A DNA stretch of 64,000 nt from an uncultured Lachnospiraceae bacterium (GCA_910588955.1 CAJURQ010000002.1:272424-336423), one strand, 5' to 3'. Counted from the stretch's first letter, positions 46,801-55,419 are shown. The notes: generated from the letters alone by a model not told the origin. Program-made: numbers and translations.

Positions 46801-49800
46801 CCGACCTTCACCGAATCCCCCGCTGAGATCTCAATTCCCGTAATCTCCGGATTACTCCAATTCCGCCATCCGTTCAGGGTAAACGATGTCTGTCTGCGGA
46901 ATTTCAGCTTACCGTCTGCACCGGATACCTCCACAAAAGCATACTGTACATCTTCCGTACCTGCTCCGTCGCCCTGAATATAGCCACCGAAAGTATAAAT
47001 GCCTGTCTCAGGTGCAACCGTCTGCGATACGCTGAACTCCGCCGGATCCTGTGACCAAAAGTTCATCGCATAAACGCCGCTTCTCGGATTTTCTTTCCAC
47101 TGCGCTTCTCCACTGCTTATACAGTTTTCCGTACCCTCTACCTTCCAGTCCGGATGTGTGATTCCTTTCTCAAACCCGGGATCCGCGAGGATATTCGCAG
47201 CAGCAGCCCTTATTACTTTAATGGTCAGCGTCAGCTTATATACTTTCTCACCTTCCGTCACAGTTCCGTGTACGACATACTCGCCTGCTTTATCCGTATT
47301 GACTAAGTCTGTCTCGTCCTTATCCCACTCGACGTCCAGCTCCTTTGTAGAGCCGTCATTATAAGTTGCCACTGCCTTCGGGTAGACAATTTCCGTGCCT
47401 AACGGAACCTCCAGTGGGTTCTGGTCCTTCGCAAACCCGATGCTGGCAATCGCCAGATCCGCTACCGCGCCGGTTCTTATCAAGCTGTAAATCTTAGCCG
47501 TGGCGAGCGCATTTCCTTCAAAGTCAAACCATGACTGGTTATCCACCGCACTGCCGCCATACCACTTGCCCGCATCATCGGGATCATACTCCGACGCGTA
47601 ACTTGCCGCCCAGCCGGAACCATATTTCTCCCAAGCTTCCTGATTCTGCTTCACCAGCTTATCATCGGCGTTGCCATCCTCATCATATACATAGTACGGT
47701 GAGATCCAAGCCGGCTCCCAGTAAAATACACCGATCGCCTTGCCCGGCTGGCTTTTGTTCACGTTGTTCACTGCATTGACCACATCACGGATCTCATCCG
47801 CCTGCCCCTGCAGGGAAATATCGTAATCCAGATCCTGCGTCGTTCTCGGCGCGGTATTCTCATGTCCGTCTCCGTCTTCCCAGCTCGTCGTCCATGACGT
47901 CTCCGCGACCATAACCTTCTTACCGTATTTTTCTGCAACATCAGTCAGTACACTTTCCAGATTAGATGTTGTTCCATGCCAGAACGGATAGTAGGAACTT
48001 GCGAATACGTCATAGTCAACTTCATACTTTCGAAGATCCCCTGCCCATCCCGTATAATAGCTGCCTTTCTCGGGATTCGTAAAATGTAACGCCACGAGAC
48101 AGTTTTGATCAAACGCCCTTACCGCCCTGCTTCCCGCGTTGAAAATCTTCGCCATATTCTCTCTGGAATTTTCCCCGCAGATCGCATTGTTGGTCTCGTT
48201 TCCGACCTGCACCATCCCGACATCGACACCCGCTGTCTTGAGCGCATTCAGACTATTCAATGTATAGTTGTATACTGCCTCCTCTTTCTCCGACAATCCA
48301 AGCGCTTTCCACGCCTTGGGCGCCTGCTGTTTCGCCGGATCCGCCCAGAAATCCGAGTAATGGAAGTCGATCAGCACTCTCATACCTGCATCCGTTGCAA
48401 GCTTACCAATCTTTTTCGCTTTCTCTAAGTCATTGTTACCGCCACCGTAACCTCTGCCGCTACTGTCATAGGGATTGTTCCAAATACGGATACGCACCCA
48501 GTTTGTACCGCCATCGCGCAGGTACTTGAAAAATGCCGCATCGGAAAGGGGCTTGCCATTTTCGTCCTTAAATACGGTTCCGCTCTCTTTAAGTGATATG
48601 TAGGAAGAAAGATCGGCACCGGTGATGAAATCGTCTGTCAAAGCAACTGGTTTCACATTTACCGTGGCATCCACCGCATCCTTGGAAATCAGTTCATCTA
48701 TCGCGGCTTTCAAATCATCATAAGCTTTCTTAATTTCTTCCTCTGTGGGGGCTGTTTTCGTAGAATCATCTGCCGCGTCAGCCGCTGCCTTCAGGACTGC
48801 CTCCGCCGCAGTGAGCGCTGTCTGGAATGCTTCCCAGCCTTTCTTGTAATCTTCCTGTTTCAACTTTTTGGCATCGTCTACAAGCTTCTGCAGCTTTTCA
48901 ATGGTGATCTTGTCTGCTTCCGCCGCTTCCTCTGCCTCCTTGATCGAATCAAACGCTTTTCCATCCTTGATCGCAATACTACCGCCTGCCGTCAACGCCA
49001 CAAGCTTCGTATAAATGTCAGCGTTTTCCCAATAGCTTATCTTAATCAGTCCAGTATCGCTCTCAAGCGCAGTGTGCGTCACTGTGTTATCCGCCGTCAC
49101 CGCTTTACCTGTCTGAATAATGAAGCCGTCTCCGTCCTCTCCGTCATTTGCCTTAATCACCTTTACCGGTATGGAATACCAGTCAGCATAGCCCAGATTG
49201 ACAGCCTCATCTGTCACCTCATCAAACACATATGCCGAATAATCCCATGTTCCCTGAGAAAGCTTGACTTCTTCCTTGCTGGAAGCAATCTTTTCTTTAT
49301 TCCATGTTGACATATACAGATGATGTACCTCTGTCGCCGAATCCGTATATTCCTTCAATGCATCAGAATAGAAATACAGGGTAACCGCCTCATCAACCAG
49401 AGGCTCCATAAGCTCTGCTGCCTTGCTCAGGGTAATATACGCCGCCTTGATATCATCGCCCGCATAATCGTCACCTTTCGAGTCATTGTCACTTACCGCC
49501 TTGTCAGCCTGCGTTTTTGCCGTGCTGAATGCCGTCCATGTCTCAGGCGTGTAATATGACTCACCGTTTCCTACGATTTTTGTTATTTTCTCTGAGGCTA
49601 ATAATTCCTTTAACTGTAATAACGTTACCTTGTCTGCCAATTCAAACGAAGCGTAAAACTCGCCGTCCTTGTAATAAGGTCTGCCGTCGAAAACCGGGGT
49701 GAAGCCTAATTTCCAGTCCTCGCTCTCTGCCGGCACTTCATCCACCAGATCCATCACCCATCCATAACTGCCATCACTCTTCTTTTCAAACAATCCGGCT

Positions 49801-52007
49801 ATCTTCTTACTATTTTCTTTAAACTCCGATGGTGCGGAAAATACCAGTGAATACCAGTTTTCATGATCTGTTACCGGCTGTAATTCATACACATTGTTAT
49901 TGCTGCTGTCTTTTCCGGAAGGAGTCAGTTTCGTAATACTGCCGTCTTCCTCATTTATCACAGACAATTCCGTTGCTGCCGAGTTATTGTCTAACTGAAT
50001 CGCCGGAATTACCTCCTCACTGTATACATAGAAGGTAACGTTCCGCATAATCTGCGCAGCCTTATCACCTTCGTATCCAATGCCGCCCTTGACCGCAAAT
50101 GTATCGTTTGCACCGGAAGCCAGTTTGCCATAGATCTCGGACTGTTCGGTTTCATCGTATGTAGCTAACGGTACCTTCTGTGCATCATTTGACGCGGTAC
50201 CCGCCGTTTTGGTATAAATCTTGAAACCCGCGTCGGCACCGCTGTTCATAAACGAAAGAGGAATGCTGTACCAGCCCGCATAGCCAGACACCTCTGTCAT
50301 CTTGTATGTCTTGCCGTCGCTCCCCACATTCCAGTTTGCCTCAACTGCCGTAGTCGTCAGATTCTTTTTGTCTGTACTTCCATCCCAGCAATACAGACCG
50401 ATCTCATCTTCTGTATCACCGACATAGTAGTAGAACGTTACATCGGCGCTCAATGACACCAACGCCTTCATCGCGTCCTGCAGATTGTTGTAGGCTGTCG
50501 TTATTGCATCGCTTGTAAAAGTATCCGGCTGCGCGCTGTTATCGCTTTCCGCTGCCTGCGCCTCTGCCAACGCTGTGCTAAATACAGTCCAAGTCGATTC
50601 TGTATAGCCCGTCTCACCTTTATCCGTGATCTTCTTAACGTCATCCGATGCCAGAAGTTCCTTAAGCTTTCCGAGTGTTATCCCGTCAGCCTCTTCTGTA
50701 GTTTTATAGAAAGTGCCATCTTTGTAGTAAACCCTGCCTTCAAAAACAGGAGAACAATCTACTGCGCCCTCCGTATTTTCCTCTCCGGCAAAATTCAGTT
50801 TCCAGTCGTAACTATTATCTGTTTTGGACTTTGTGTATAACTGAACATTCTCCAGTTTTTCTCCGGATGTAAATTGCTCCGGAACAACGAACGTCAGATT
50901 ATACCAGCAGCTCCCCTCGTCATCCGCTGTGAAATCATAACGCTTCGCCCAAGATTCCTCCGCACTCACTGTACAGTCCTGCAGAGTACCCTCACTGTCG
51001 ACATAGGAAAGACCGCCTTCTTTAACTGCAATTGAAGGTATCCCTGTTTCATCATATATATGCAGCGTGACTTGCCGCATAATGGCAGTAACCATGTCAG
51101 AATCACTGGTTTTCGCATAACCTTTCCAATCTTTCACCGCATAAGATACTACGCTGTCCCCCAAAAGTTCCTCATAAAGTGCCCTATTATTCCATGCGTC
51201 AAAGCTAGCTGCCTTAGTCGCTGTACTTTCTCCTGATATTTTCTTATGGATATTGAATCCCGCATTGGAAGAAACCGTATTATCGGATTCTGTTACCTCA
51301 TCTGAAATCGTCAAGTCAATCGTATACCAACCTGCAAAACCTTCAACCTGCTCCATTATATAGTATTGATCATTCCATTCTGTCATGGAAGTCGAGGTCG
51401 TACTAATGCTGCCGCCTGCATTACTCCATAATTCAGCTCCAAGCTCAAATGACTCCGTCTCATCCTCCGACGGTTCACAATAAAAATAAAACTGTTTCGC
51501 CCCATCGGCACGCGCACTTTTCACCGCCATCAAGCCCTTGTCATTCTTCTTAATCACAGGCTTGCTGTCGTCTTCATCATCCTTATCTTCCAGATCAGGA
51601 TCCTTCACTTCCTCATCATCGGGCGCCTCCTGATCTTCATTCCCCGTATCTTTCCCGTCGGAACTATCATCACTGCTGTCGTCTCCGGGCGTCGTCGTAT
51701 CATCACCCGGCTTATTCTGGTCATCCGAACCTTCCTGATTGGAATCATCATCACCCTCGTTGTTTTCACCATCCGTCGCAGGGTTGCTGCCCTCGTCAGG
51801 CTTCTGAACCGCATCTTCGTTTCCTTCAGACGGCGTCACATCCGTGCTGTCATCCACAGGATCCGTCAGCCCCCCCCCCTCGTTTTCCACGTCCGGCTGT
51901 GCCGCATACACAGTCATACCGGAAATGGCTGATCCTGTCAGAATCATTGCCGCGCTCAGGACGCCGCAAAGACTTCTTCGCAAATACTGTCTTACCTGTT
52001 TCCTCAT
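43866..52007 (-). CDS. Giant secreted GH53 endo-beta-1,4-galactanase with binding and repeat modules
   Basis: The product has 2713 residues, with GGGAGG six bases before the ATG. A signal peptide ends near VYAAQ (35-36). An acidic Asp/Glu/Ser linker (about 40-155) follows. Two full and one partial copies of a CBM-like module (about 170-440, 516-795, 870-1034) each lead into a FIVAR-like helical module. The GH53 domain is at about 1128-1510, with acid/base E1271 in VGNETN and nucleophile E1369 in MVAETSW. After it come a Big_4-like Ig domain (about 1515-1600), a CBM61-like domain (about 1602-1760), a beta-repeat and about nine MBG-like repeats to the end. There is no LPXTG. It should cut pectic arabinogalactan galactan outside the cell. 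Confidence 0.9.
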   Translation of the reverse strand: MRKQVRQYLRRSLCGVLSAAMILTGSAISGMTVYAAQPDVENEGGGLTDPVDDSTDVTPSEGNEDAVQKPDEGSNPATDGENNEGDDDSNQEGSDDQNKPGDDTTTPGDDSSDDSSDGKDTGNEDQEAPDDEEVKDPDLEDKDDEDDSKPVIKKNDKGLMAVKSARADGAKQFYFYCEPSEDETESFELGAELWSNAGGSISTTSTSMTEWNDQYYIMEQVEGFAGWYTIDLTISDEVTESDNTVSSNAGFNIHKKISGESTATKAASFDAWNNRALYEELLGDSVVSYAVKDWKGYAKTSDSDMVTAIMRQVTLHIYDETGIPSIAVKEGGLSYVDSEGTLQDCTVSAEESWAKRYDFTADDEGSCWYNLTFVVPEQFTSGEKLENVQLYTKSKTDNSYDWKLNFAGEENTEGAVDCSPVFEGRVYYKDGTFYKTTEEADGITLGKLKELLASDDVKKITDKGETGYTESTWTVFSTALAEAQAAESDNSAQPDTFTSDAITTAYNNLQDAMKALVSLSADVTFYYYVGDTEDEIGLYCWDGSTDKKNLTTTAVEANWNVGSDGKTYKMTEVSGYAGWYSIPLSFMNSGADAGFKIYTKTAGTASNDAQKVPLATYDETEQSEIYGKLASGANDTFAVKGGIGYEGDKAAQIMRNVTFYVYSEEVIPAIQLDNNSAATELSVINEEDGSITKLTPSGKDSSNNNVYELQPVTDHENWYSLVFSAPSEFKENSKKIAGLFEKKSDGSYGWVMDLVDEVPAESEDWKLGFTPVFDGRPYYKDGEFYASFELADKVTLLQLKELLASEKITKIVGNGESYYTPETWTAFSTAKTQADKAVSDNDSKGDDYAGDDIKAAYITLSKAAELMEPLVDEAVTLYFYSDALKEYTDSATEVHHLYMSTWNKEKIASSKEEVKLSQGTWDYSAYVFDEVTDEAVNLGYADWYSIPVKVIKANDGEDGDGFIIQTGKAVTADNTVTHTALESDTGLIKISYWENADIYTKLVALTAGGSIAIKDGKAFDSIKEAEEAAEADKITIEKLQKLVDDAKKLKQEDYKKGWEAFQTALTAAEAVLKAAADAADDSTKTAPTEEEIKKAYDDLKAAIDELISKDAVDATVNVKPVALTDDFITGADLSSYISLKESGTVFKDENGKPLSDAAFFKYLRDGGTNWVRIRIWNNPYDSSGRGYGGGNNDLEKAKKIGKLATDAGMRVLIDFHYSDFWADPAKQQAPKAWKALGLSEKEEAVYNYTLNSLNALKTAGVDVGMVQVGNETNNAICGENSRENMAKIFNAGSRAVRAFDQNCLVALHFTNPEKGSYYTGWAGDLRKYEVDYDVFASSYYPFWHGTTSNLESVLTDVAEKYGKKVMVAETSWTTSWEDGDGHENTAPRTTQDLDYDISLQGQADEIRDVVNAVNNVNKSQPGKAIGVFYWEPAWISPYYVYDEDGNADDKLVKQNQEAWEKYGSGWAASYASEYDPDDAGKWYGGSAVDNQSWFDFEGNALATAKIYSLIRTGAVADLAIASIGFAKDQNPLEVPLGTEIVYPKAVATYNDGSTKELDVEWDKDETDLVNTDKAGEYVVHGTVTEGEKVYKLTLTIKVIRAAAANILADPGFEKGITHPDWKVEGTENCISSGEAQWKENPRSGVYAMNFWSQDPAEFSVSQTVAPETGIYTFGGYIQGDGAGTEDVQYAFVEVSGADGKLKFRRQTSFTLNGWRNWSNPEITGIEISAGDSVKVGVTIAATETGTNGVWGSLDDFYLFGTHTVSVAEGIEHGSVETSVVRADSGEKVAVTVTPDEGYYLDTMTLSGASITAENWDNILTSVNGTVAFKAAAEGTTNAAVLTYAAETAEAKSDTFTMPNGNVIVSATFKSVFGDTAEKVDLNAKDEAGKYLVQVNAGESTAPDGENPIPAQFHTGKNVTPEVELSYKGYKLTTADYTVSYANNKNITTADSMAKITLTAKGDKFTGTREILFEIKADTRKEFSAKKLKVVFEASDKNGKTDKAAQAVYYLGKEKEIEPKISLYHIADDIQDGSKAIPSDQYKVYYQNNKKIGKATLVVLPTDTALNNPDGYREGSVTANFTIAKCPVNQENMTVTISSTANYYTGKKVEPSVTVKYEYTEQDGNKKTVTLAKGTDYTVSCTNNVNANVYKNAEGKYEPINPNKVSTVKITGKGNFTGTRTTVDLVQPNNKPGTDKFTFEIRPRDLGGLGENALTVADLAEKTSAQALKITVKDGTKKLAASQYEITEITRTHDKDGNALAEKVTVYSKVNETVTGIAKVKEAGTYAVKIAGKAKSNYEGTLSESFRVVDKEHLISNAKITVTGKFYYTGDPVTLTTTGDTPNLKVSLGSGGKAVTLEAQDSKTSTKDGYYVEYMDRSNINAGKAVIKITGTGKYTGVKTASFTINKRTLTVSGNTVSENEKGKRSTFAYVKLSEKNIKAKQDGIWTPSEAPDGLLINTDTADKTEYGSLEIPYTGYVLSPELKFNFKTCDTETVKELPGSDYTVKYTIGKWENGAAPVTATVKGRGNYSGSVKIQNLFTVTARDLRNFSIDVSPITYNGKALKPAVTFRDKETGKIVDLKLNAAYSVSYKNNKDIKSVSGKQPVLTVKVKGKGWITDNTVPATKSRDVNFTINQAEIIKTDVNDVVFQTFRGKALKPKVTIKVNGRKLKEGKDYELTYDKNIKRSGSNTATVTIKGKGNYFTRRPIEKTFIIK
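51870..51879. repeat. Homopolymeric tract: ten G's in the galactanase coding strand
   Basis: Ten consecutive C's on the plus strand encode GGG GGG GGG plus the last G of the preceding GAG, codons 43-46, a few residues after the signal peptide. No other homopolymer of this length was noticed. A one-base slip would frameshift the protein at residue 44. Confidence 0.85.
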
Positions 52008-52062
52008 GGTCTTCCTCCCATCTTTGCTGTACTACCCACTTGTACCTTCCTTAAAACGTACC

Positions 52063-52080
52063 TGCGCAACCGCTTGCGCA
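52063..52080. promoter_or_regulatory. LacI-family-type operator in the galactanase leader
   Basis: A perfect 18-bp palindrome: TGCGCAA, CCGC, TTGCGCA. The centre is CG, as in LacI/GalR-family operators. It lies 14 bp downstream of the -10 box, a repressing position. Confidence 0.65.
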
Positions 52081-52093
52081 AATGTCTATATTT

Positions 52094-52122
52094 ATTATAG
52101 TAAAAGCAAACATTTTACGCAA
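52094..52122 (-). promoter_or_regulatory. Predicted promoter of the galactanase gene
   Basis: TTGCGT (52117-52122) and consensus TATAAT (52094-52099) on the minus strand are 17 bp apart, about 87 bp upstream of the ATG. Confidence 0.7.
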
Positions 52123-52205
52123 GCAACATTGTCCCGTATTATTTACCAATCTTTCCAACTGTTTTTTAGGAAAAAACAACAAATGTTGTCCATTGCAGCC
52201 AAAAC

Positions 52206-52237
52206 AAAAAAGCCGTTCCCGAAGAACCGGCTTTTTT
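52206..52237. terminator. Rho-independent terminator after the M56 gene
   Basis: AAAAAGCCG with GTTC pairs with GAAC and CGGCTTTTT around a short loop. A/T runs on both sides allow action in both directions. It lies just past the M56 stop codon at 52262. Confidence 0.85.
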
Positions 52238-52261
52238 CAATCATATTTCATGTACGCAATT

Positions 52262-53941
52262 TCACTCTACATCCTGCACAACCCAAATCCCATCCTCCCC
52301 GTAAGGCTGTACCAGTTTCACCTTTGCATTTCCACCGTCCGCCGGAAAAGAAACAGTTACTTCCACACTGCCGTCCGGCTGCCTGCTGCCCACCGCGACT
52401 GCCGACTGCCCCTCTTCCTCAGATAAATTCAAAAGACGCCGCGCCGCCGTCTCCGGCGCAAATAAATCCTCATACTCCTGATAGTATTCCCTGTTCTCCA
52501 GCGCATTTTCATTGAGCGACTCCCCCGCGCCGTTTGCCAGATAGTCGATGGGCGTGCCATTGATACCCTCGCCATAAGCCTGCGCAAAACTGTCGCTGTC
52601 GGAAATGCCATCCAGATAACGCAAACTGCTTGCGACGACCTGATACTCGCCGCCTTCACGATTCCATGTCAGAATCTCCTGCCACACCGTCACATGAGGG
52701 TCCGACGTCCATGCATAATATAAAATTGCTGTCCTGCTCTCCGTGCACTCCACGATGCGGTAATCCTGCTCATCGTCCCAAGGCCAAGGGCTTGACCAGC
52801 CAAATACATAACTGCCCTCTTCTCCGCTCAGAAGCGCCTCCTCTTCCAGCTGTTCCCTTATCTGCGCCGTGCTGAGATTCGCGATCGTATTTCCGTCACG
52901 GTTACAGACAGCCCTCGCCCATGCATCCGCCGCCAGCCGCAGTTCCTCATTTTCCGCTCCGGCAGCCTGCCCCGTTTCCGCATCCCCTGCCTCTGCCCTC
53001 CACGGATCAGTGCCAAAAACCACCGCCGCCGCCGCAATTACCGCCAAAGCAATCCCCACAGCCACACGGTTCGGCTTACGCCAGCGCATGACATTTTTAA
53101 TGCGCGTTTTGGTGTCACCTTCCCCAAATGCCAACGGCGTGCCGCTCGAAAATAGCCTGCCGGTCGCCAGATTCAGCAGAGAAGTCGCGTAATCCGCTCG
53201 GATATCTTCTCCCATCTTTCGCATAACTGCCTCGTCACAGGACATTTCCATATCCTTCCCGGATAAATAATATGCCGCCCAAATCAGAGGGTGGAACCAG
53301 TATATCGCCAACGTCAAAAACGATAACATTCTCATAATATGGTCGCCTCTGCGGATGTGCGTCCGCTCATGCAAAATAATGTAATCCGTCTCCTTCTCCT
53401 GCAAAGAGGACGGCAGATAAATCCGCGGGTGCACTGTCCCGATCACAAAAGGCGTGGGCACATAATCCGACAGATAAATATTGTCCCGCAGCCGCACCGC
53501 CCCCTTAAGCCTGCGGAATAAGAGAAACAGGCTGACCGCCCCGTACAGGAACATTGCCGCCATCCCTGCCGCCCAGACATAAGCCGCAATCCGCAAAACC
53601 GTTCTTCTCGACAGTCGAACTTCCCTTTCCCTCCGCTCTGTATGCACCGCAGTCTCATCCGGCTGTCCTCCCTGCCTCTCCTCCGCCAGAGTAACACCCT
53701 GTACAGCAGACTGCACCTCCGCAATCTGTACCTGCGCTCCGTCCGTCTCTCCGAAAATTCCAAGGAATGAGAACGGTGATACGAAAGTAAAGGGGCACAA
53801 AAGACGGTAAAGCACAATTGCCCACAAAAGATAACTGTATATCTTCGGCGCGTGCTTAAGCAGTACCCGCAGCAGCAAAATCGCCACCACAATCCCGCCC
53901 GCTATCATACCGCGATACAATACCATTAAAAATAAATACAT
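52262..53941 (-). CDS. BlaR1/MecR1-like M56 membrane metallopeptidase
   Basis: The product has 559 residues from ATG 53941, with GGGAGG eight bases upstream and one base after the BlaI stop. A frame extending to 54112 lies inside blaI. Four helices surround the zinc-protease core, whose HERTH motif is at 191-195 with the downstream KDMEMSCDEAV. After the last helix (about 297-310) the extracytoplasmic domain of about 240 residues is not the penicillin-binding domain of BlaR1, so the signal is probably not a beta-lactam. It should cleave or trigger cleavage of its partner BlaI repressor in the cytoplasm. Confidence 0.9.
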   Translation of the reverse strand: MYLFLMVLYRGMIAGGIVVAILLLRVLLKHAPKIYSYLLWAIVLYRLLCPFTFVSPFSFLGIFGETDGAQVQIAEVQSAVQGVTLAEERQGGQPDETAVHTERREREVRLSRRTVLRIAAYVWAAGMAAMFLYGAVSLFLLFRRLKGAVRLRDNIYLSDYVPTPFVIGTVHPRIYLPSSLQEKETDYIILHERTHIRRGDHIMRMLSFLTLAIYWFHPLIWAAYYLSGKDMEMSCDEAVMRKMGEDIRADYATSLLNLATGRLFSSGTPLAFGEGDTKTRIKNVMRWRKPNRVAVGIALAVIAAAAVVFGTDPWRAEAGDAETGQAAGAENEELRLAADAWARAVCNRDGNTIANLSTAQIREQLEEEALLSGEEGSYVFGWSSPWPWDDEQDYRIVECTESRTAILYYAWTSDPHVTVWQEILTWNREGGEYQVVASSLRYLDGISDSDSFAQAYGEGINGTPIDYLANGAGESLNENALENREYYQEYEDLFAPETAARRLLNLSEEEGQSAVAVGSRQPDGSVEVTVSFPADGGNAKVKLVQPYGEDGIWVVQDVE

Positions 53942-53942
53942 T

Positions 53943-54308
53943 TCATTCCCTCCCCCCGCTCTTTTCAATAATCTCCCTAAGCTTCTGGATTTCCTCCTCC
54001 GACAGCTTATTCCTCGATGTGAACGCAGCCAGAAAATTCGGCAGAGAGCCGCCAAACGACTCGTCCACAAACTGCTTGCTCTGCACAGCTTCAAACTCCT
54101 CCCTGCTGACAAGAGAAGTCACCGTTCCGTTCTCATTACGAAAAAGTTCTCTGTCGCAGACTCTGCGGAGAATCGTGTACGTCGTAGATTTTTTCCAGTC
54201 CAGTTCCTTCTCACATAACTTCACCAGTTCTCCCGACGATAACGGTTCGTTTTCCCAGATCAGATTTGCGAAACGCATCTCCACCTCTCCCAGTTTGTAC
54301 TCTGCCAT
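53943..54308 (-). CDS. BlaI/MecI/CopY family repressor
   Basis: The product has 121 residues from ATG 54308, with AAAGGAG six bases upstream. The winged helix (EYKLGEVEMRFANLIWENEPLSS...KSTTYTILRRVCDREL) and the C-terminal helical dimerisation part match the family. It should bind the two operators upstream and repress itself and the M56 gene. Release would follow proteolysis triggered by the M56 sensor. Confidence 0.93.
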   Translation of the reverse strand: MAEYKLGEVEMRFANLIWENEPLSSGELVKLCEKELDWKKSTTYTILRRVCDRELFRNENGTVTSLVSREEFEAVQSKQFVDESFGGSLPNFLAAFTSRNKLSEEEIQKLREIIEKSGGRE

Positions 54309-54378
54309 TGTGTCTCCTTTCCACATTCACATGATTTTGCGCATATATTGTTCTGCATACTCTTCCTCAGTTTTTGTA

Positions 54379-54395
54379 GTCTACTCTCAGTAAAC
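54379..54395. promoter_or_regulatory. BlaI-type operator, promoter-downstream copy
   Basis: 17-bp near-palindrome, on the minus strand GTTTAC-N5-GTAGAC. It is centred 27 bp from the second copy, between the -10 box and the start codon. Confidence 0.7.
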
Positions 54396-54404
54396 CATGT
54401 TTCA

Positions 54405-54433
54405 AGTCTACACCCGGTAGACCAACCTGTCAA
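54405..54433 (-). promoter_or_regulatory. Predicted blaI promoter
   Basis: TTGACA (54428-54433) and TAGACT (54405-54410) on the minus strand are 17 bp apart. Confidence 0.7.
54406..54422. promoter_or_regulatory. BlaI-type operator overlapping the -10 box
   Basis: 17-bp palindrome GTCTAC-N5-GTAGAC covering the -10 hexamer and the spacer of the blaI promoter. Confidence 0.75.
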
Positions 54434-54570
54434 GCCCCTGTAGCAGCCGTCTCCCTTTTTCGTGCATGGATAGAAAGGAAAACTTTGAGAATAAGCCCTA
54501 TAATGAATCCAAAACGCTAAACTGCACAAAATAAAATGGGATGCACAGTTGTGAAAACGGAGGGGGACTT

Positions 54571-55056
54571 ATGAGCGAAAATTTTGATATGTTTATGGAA
54601 ACGGTTGACGAAAATTTTCGTGACTTTGTAAAGCAAATCGACAAGTATCTGACAGAAAATGACTGCACGTGTGATATAAAATTGCAAAAGAGCGGCTATG
54701 TTGTGTCTTATGTATAAAACAGCAGCAAAAGAACTCTGGCGACATTCGTATCACGCAAATCGGGAATGAAGCTGCGCATTTATCCAGAACATTTACACCA
54801 ATACCAGAGTTTTCTTGACACCCTGCCCGAAAAGGTTAAAAAGGAAATCCAGAAGACATCCGCCTGCAAACGGCTCATCAATCCCGATGACTGCAACCCG
54901 AAATGTGTCATGGGATATACCTTTACGTTGGACGGCGAATCGTATCAGAAATGCCGTTATATGGCGTTCCAACCTACATTGAGTGAGGAAAATAATCCAT
55001 ATATCAGACAGTTTCTGGAAAAGGAACTGCAGACGGTCCGGCATGTCAGTATCTGA
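54571..55056 (+). pseudogene. Small conserved hypothetical gene broken by an in-frame TAA
   Basis: A ribosome site GGAGGGGG precedes ATG 54571. The first part gives 48 residues (MSENFDMFMETVDENF...) and stops at TAA 54715-54717. The same frame continues without break to 55056 (NSSKRTLATFVSRKSG, then MKLRIYPEH... to the end). The two halves read as one protein of about 160 residues of a family I know from Clostridia as uncharacterised (C-rich part PDDCNPKC, then MGYTF and CRYMAF). One base change explains the stop. The end may also be altered, since it overlaps a converging remnant. Confidence 0.75.
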
Positions 55057-55242
55057 GAATTTTTTCTCATCGACATATTCCTTACAAAATTGAAACAATA
55101 TGTCATCAGCTTCCTTTTCTGAAACGTTCTCTATAAAGCGGTTGGTAAATGCAAACAAAAAGCGGTTTGTCTGCTTGTTTAACCCCTTGTCGCGCAAATC
55201 ATAGTATTTTTGAATCTCTGTGATAAACTGCCCGTAATTCAT
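54793..55242 (-). pseudogene. Probable gene remnant converging on the pseudogene
   Basis: ATG 55242 has a strong AGGAGG site, and the first about 65 residues (MNYGQFITEIQKYYDLRDKG...) look like real protein. From about 55050 downward the frame runs antisense to the plus-strand pseudogene, so the rest is unlikely to be original. A deletion joining two convergent genes near 55030-55060 would explain this. No function is recognised. Confidence 0.4.
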
Positions 55243-55269
55243 GCCGCAGCACCTCCTGAAAAGTAATAG

Positions 55270-55303
55270 AAAAGGCTCAACCCCATTTACAAGGAGTTGA
55301 GCC
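55270..55303 (-). terminator. Rho-independent terminator after the tRNA pair
   Basis: On the minus strand GGCTCAAC and GTTGAGCC form an 8-bp stem followed by TTTTC. It ends the tRNA-Glu/tRNA-Cys transcript. Confidence 0.8.
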
Positions 55304-55317
55304 ACTTCACATAGAGA

Positions 55318-55388
55318 GGCGCAGACCGGATTTGAACCGGTGAATCAGGGTGTTGCAGACCCATGCCTTACCACTTGGCTACTGCGCC
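55318..55388 (-). tRNA. tRNA-Cys (GCA)
   Basis: A complete 71-nt cloverleaf on the minus strand. The acceptor arms GGCGCAG and CTGCGCC pair, the anticodon loop is CTGCAAC (anticodon GCA), and the T-loop is GTTCAAATC. No CCA is encoded. Confidence 0.92.
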
Positions 55389-55419
55389 ATATTCAATTAT
55401 TACCGATCTTCCGACCGAT

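Noticed and set aside
54715..54717. TAA as a recoded codon
   Set aside because: TAA is not a selenocysteine or pyrrolysine codon and no recoding element is seen. A nonsense mutation is simpler.
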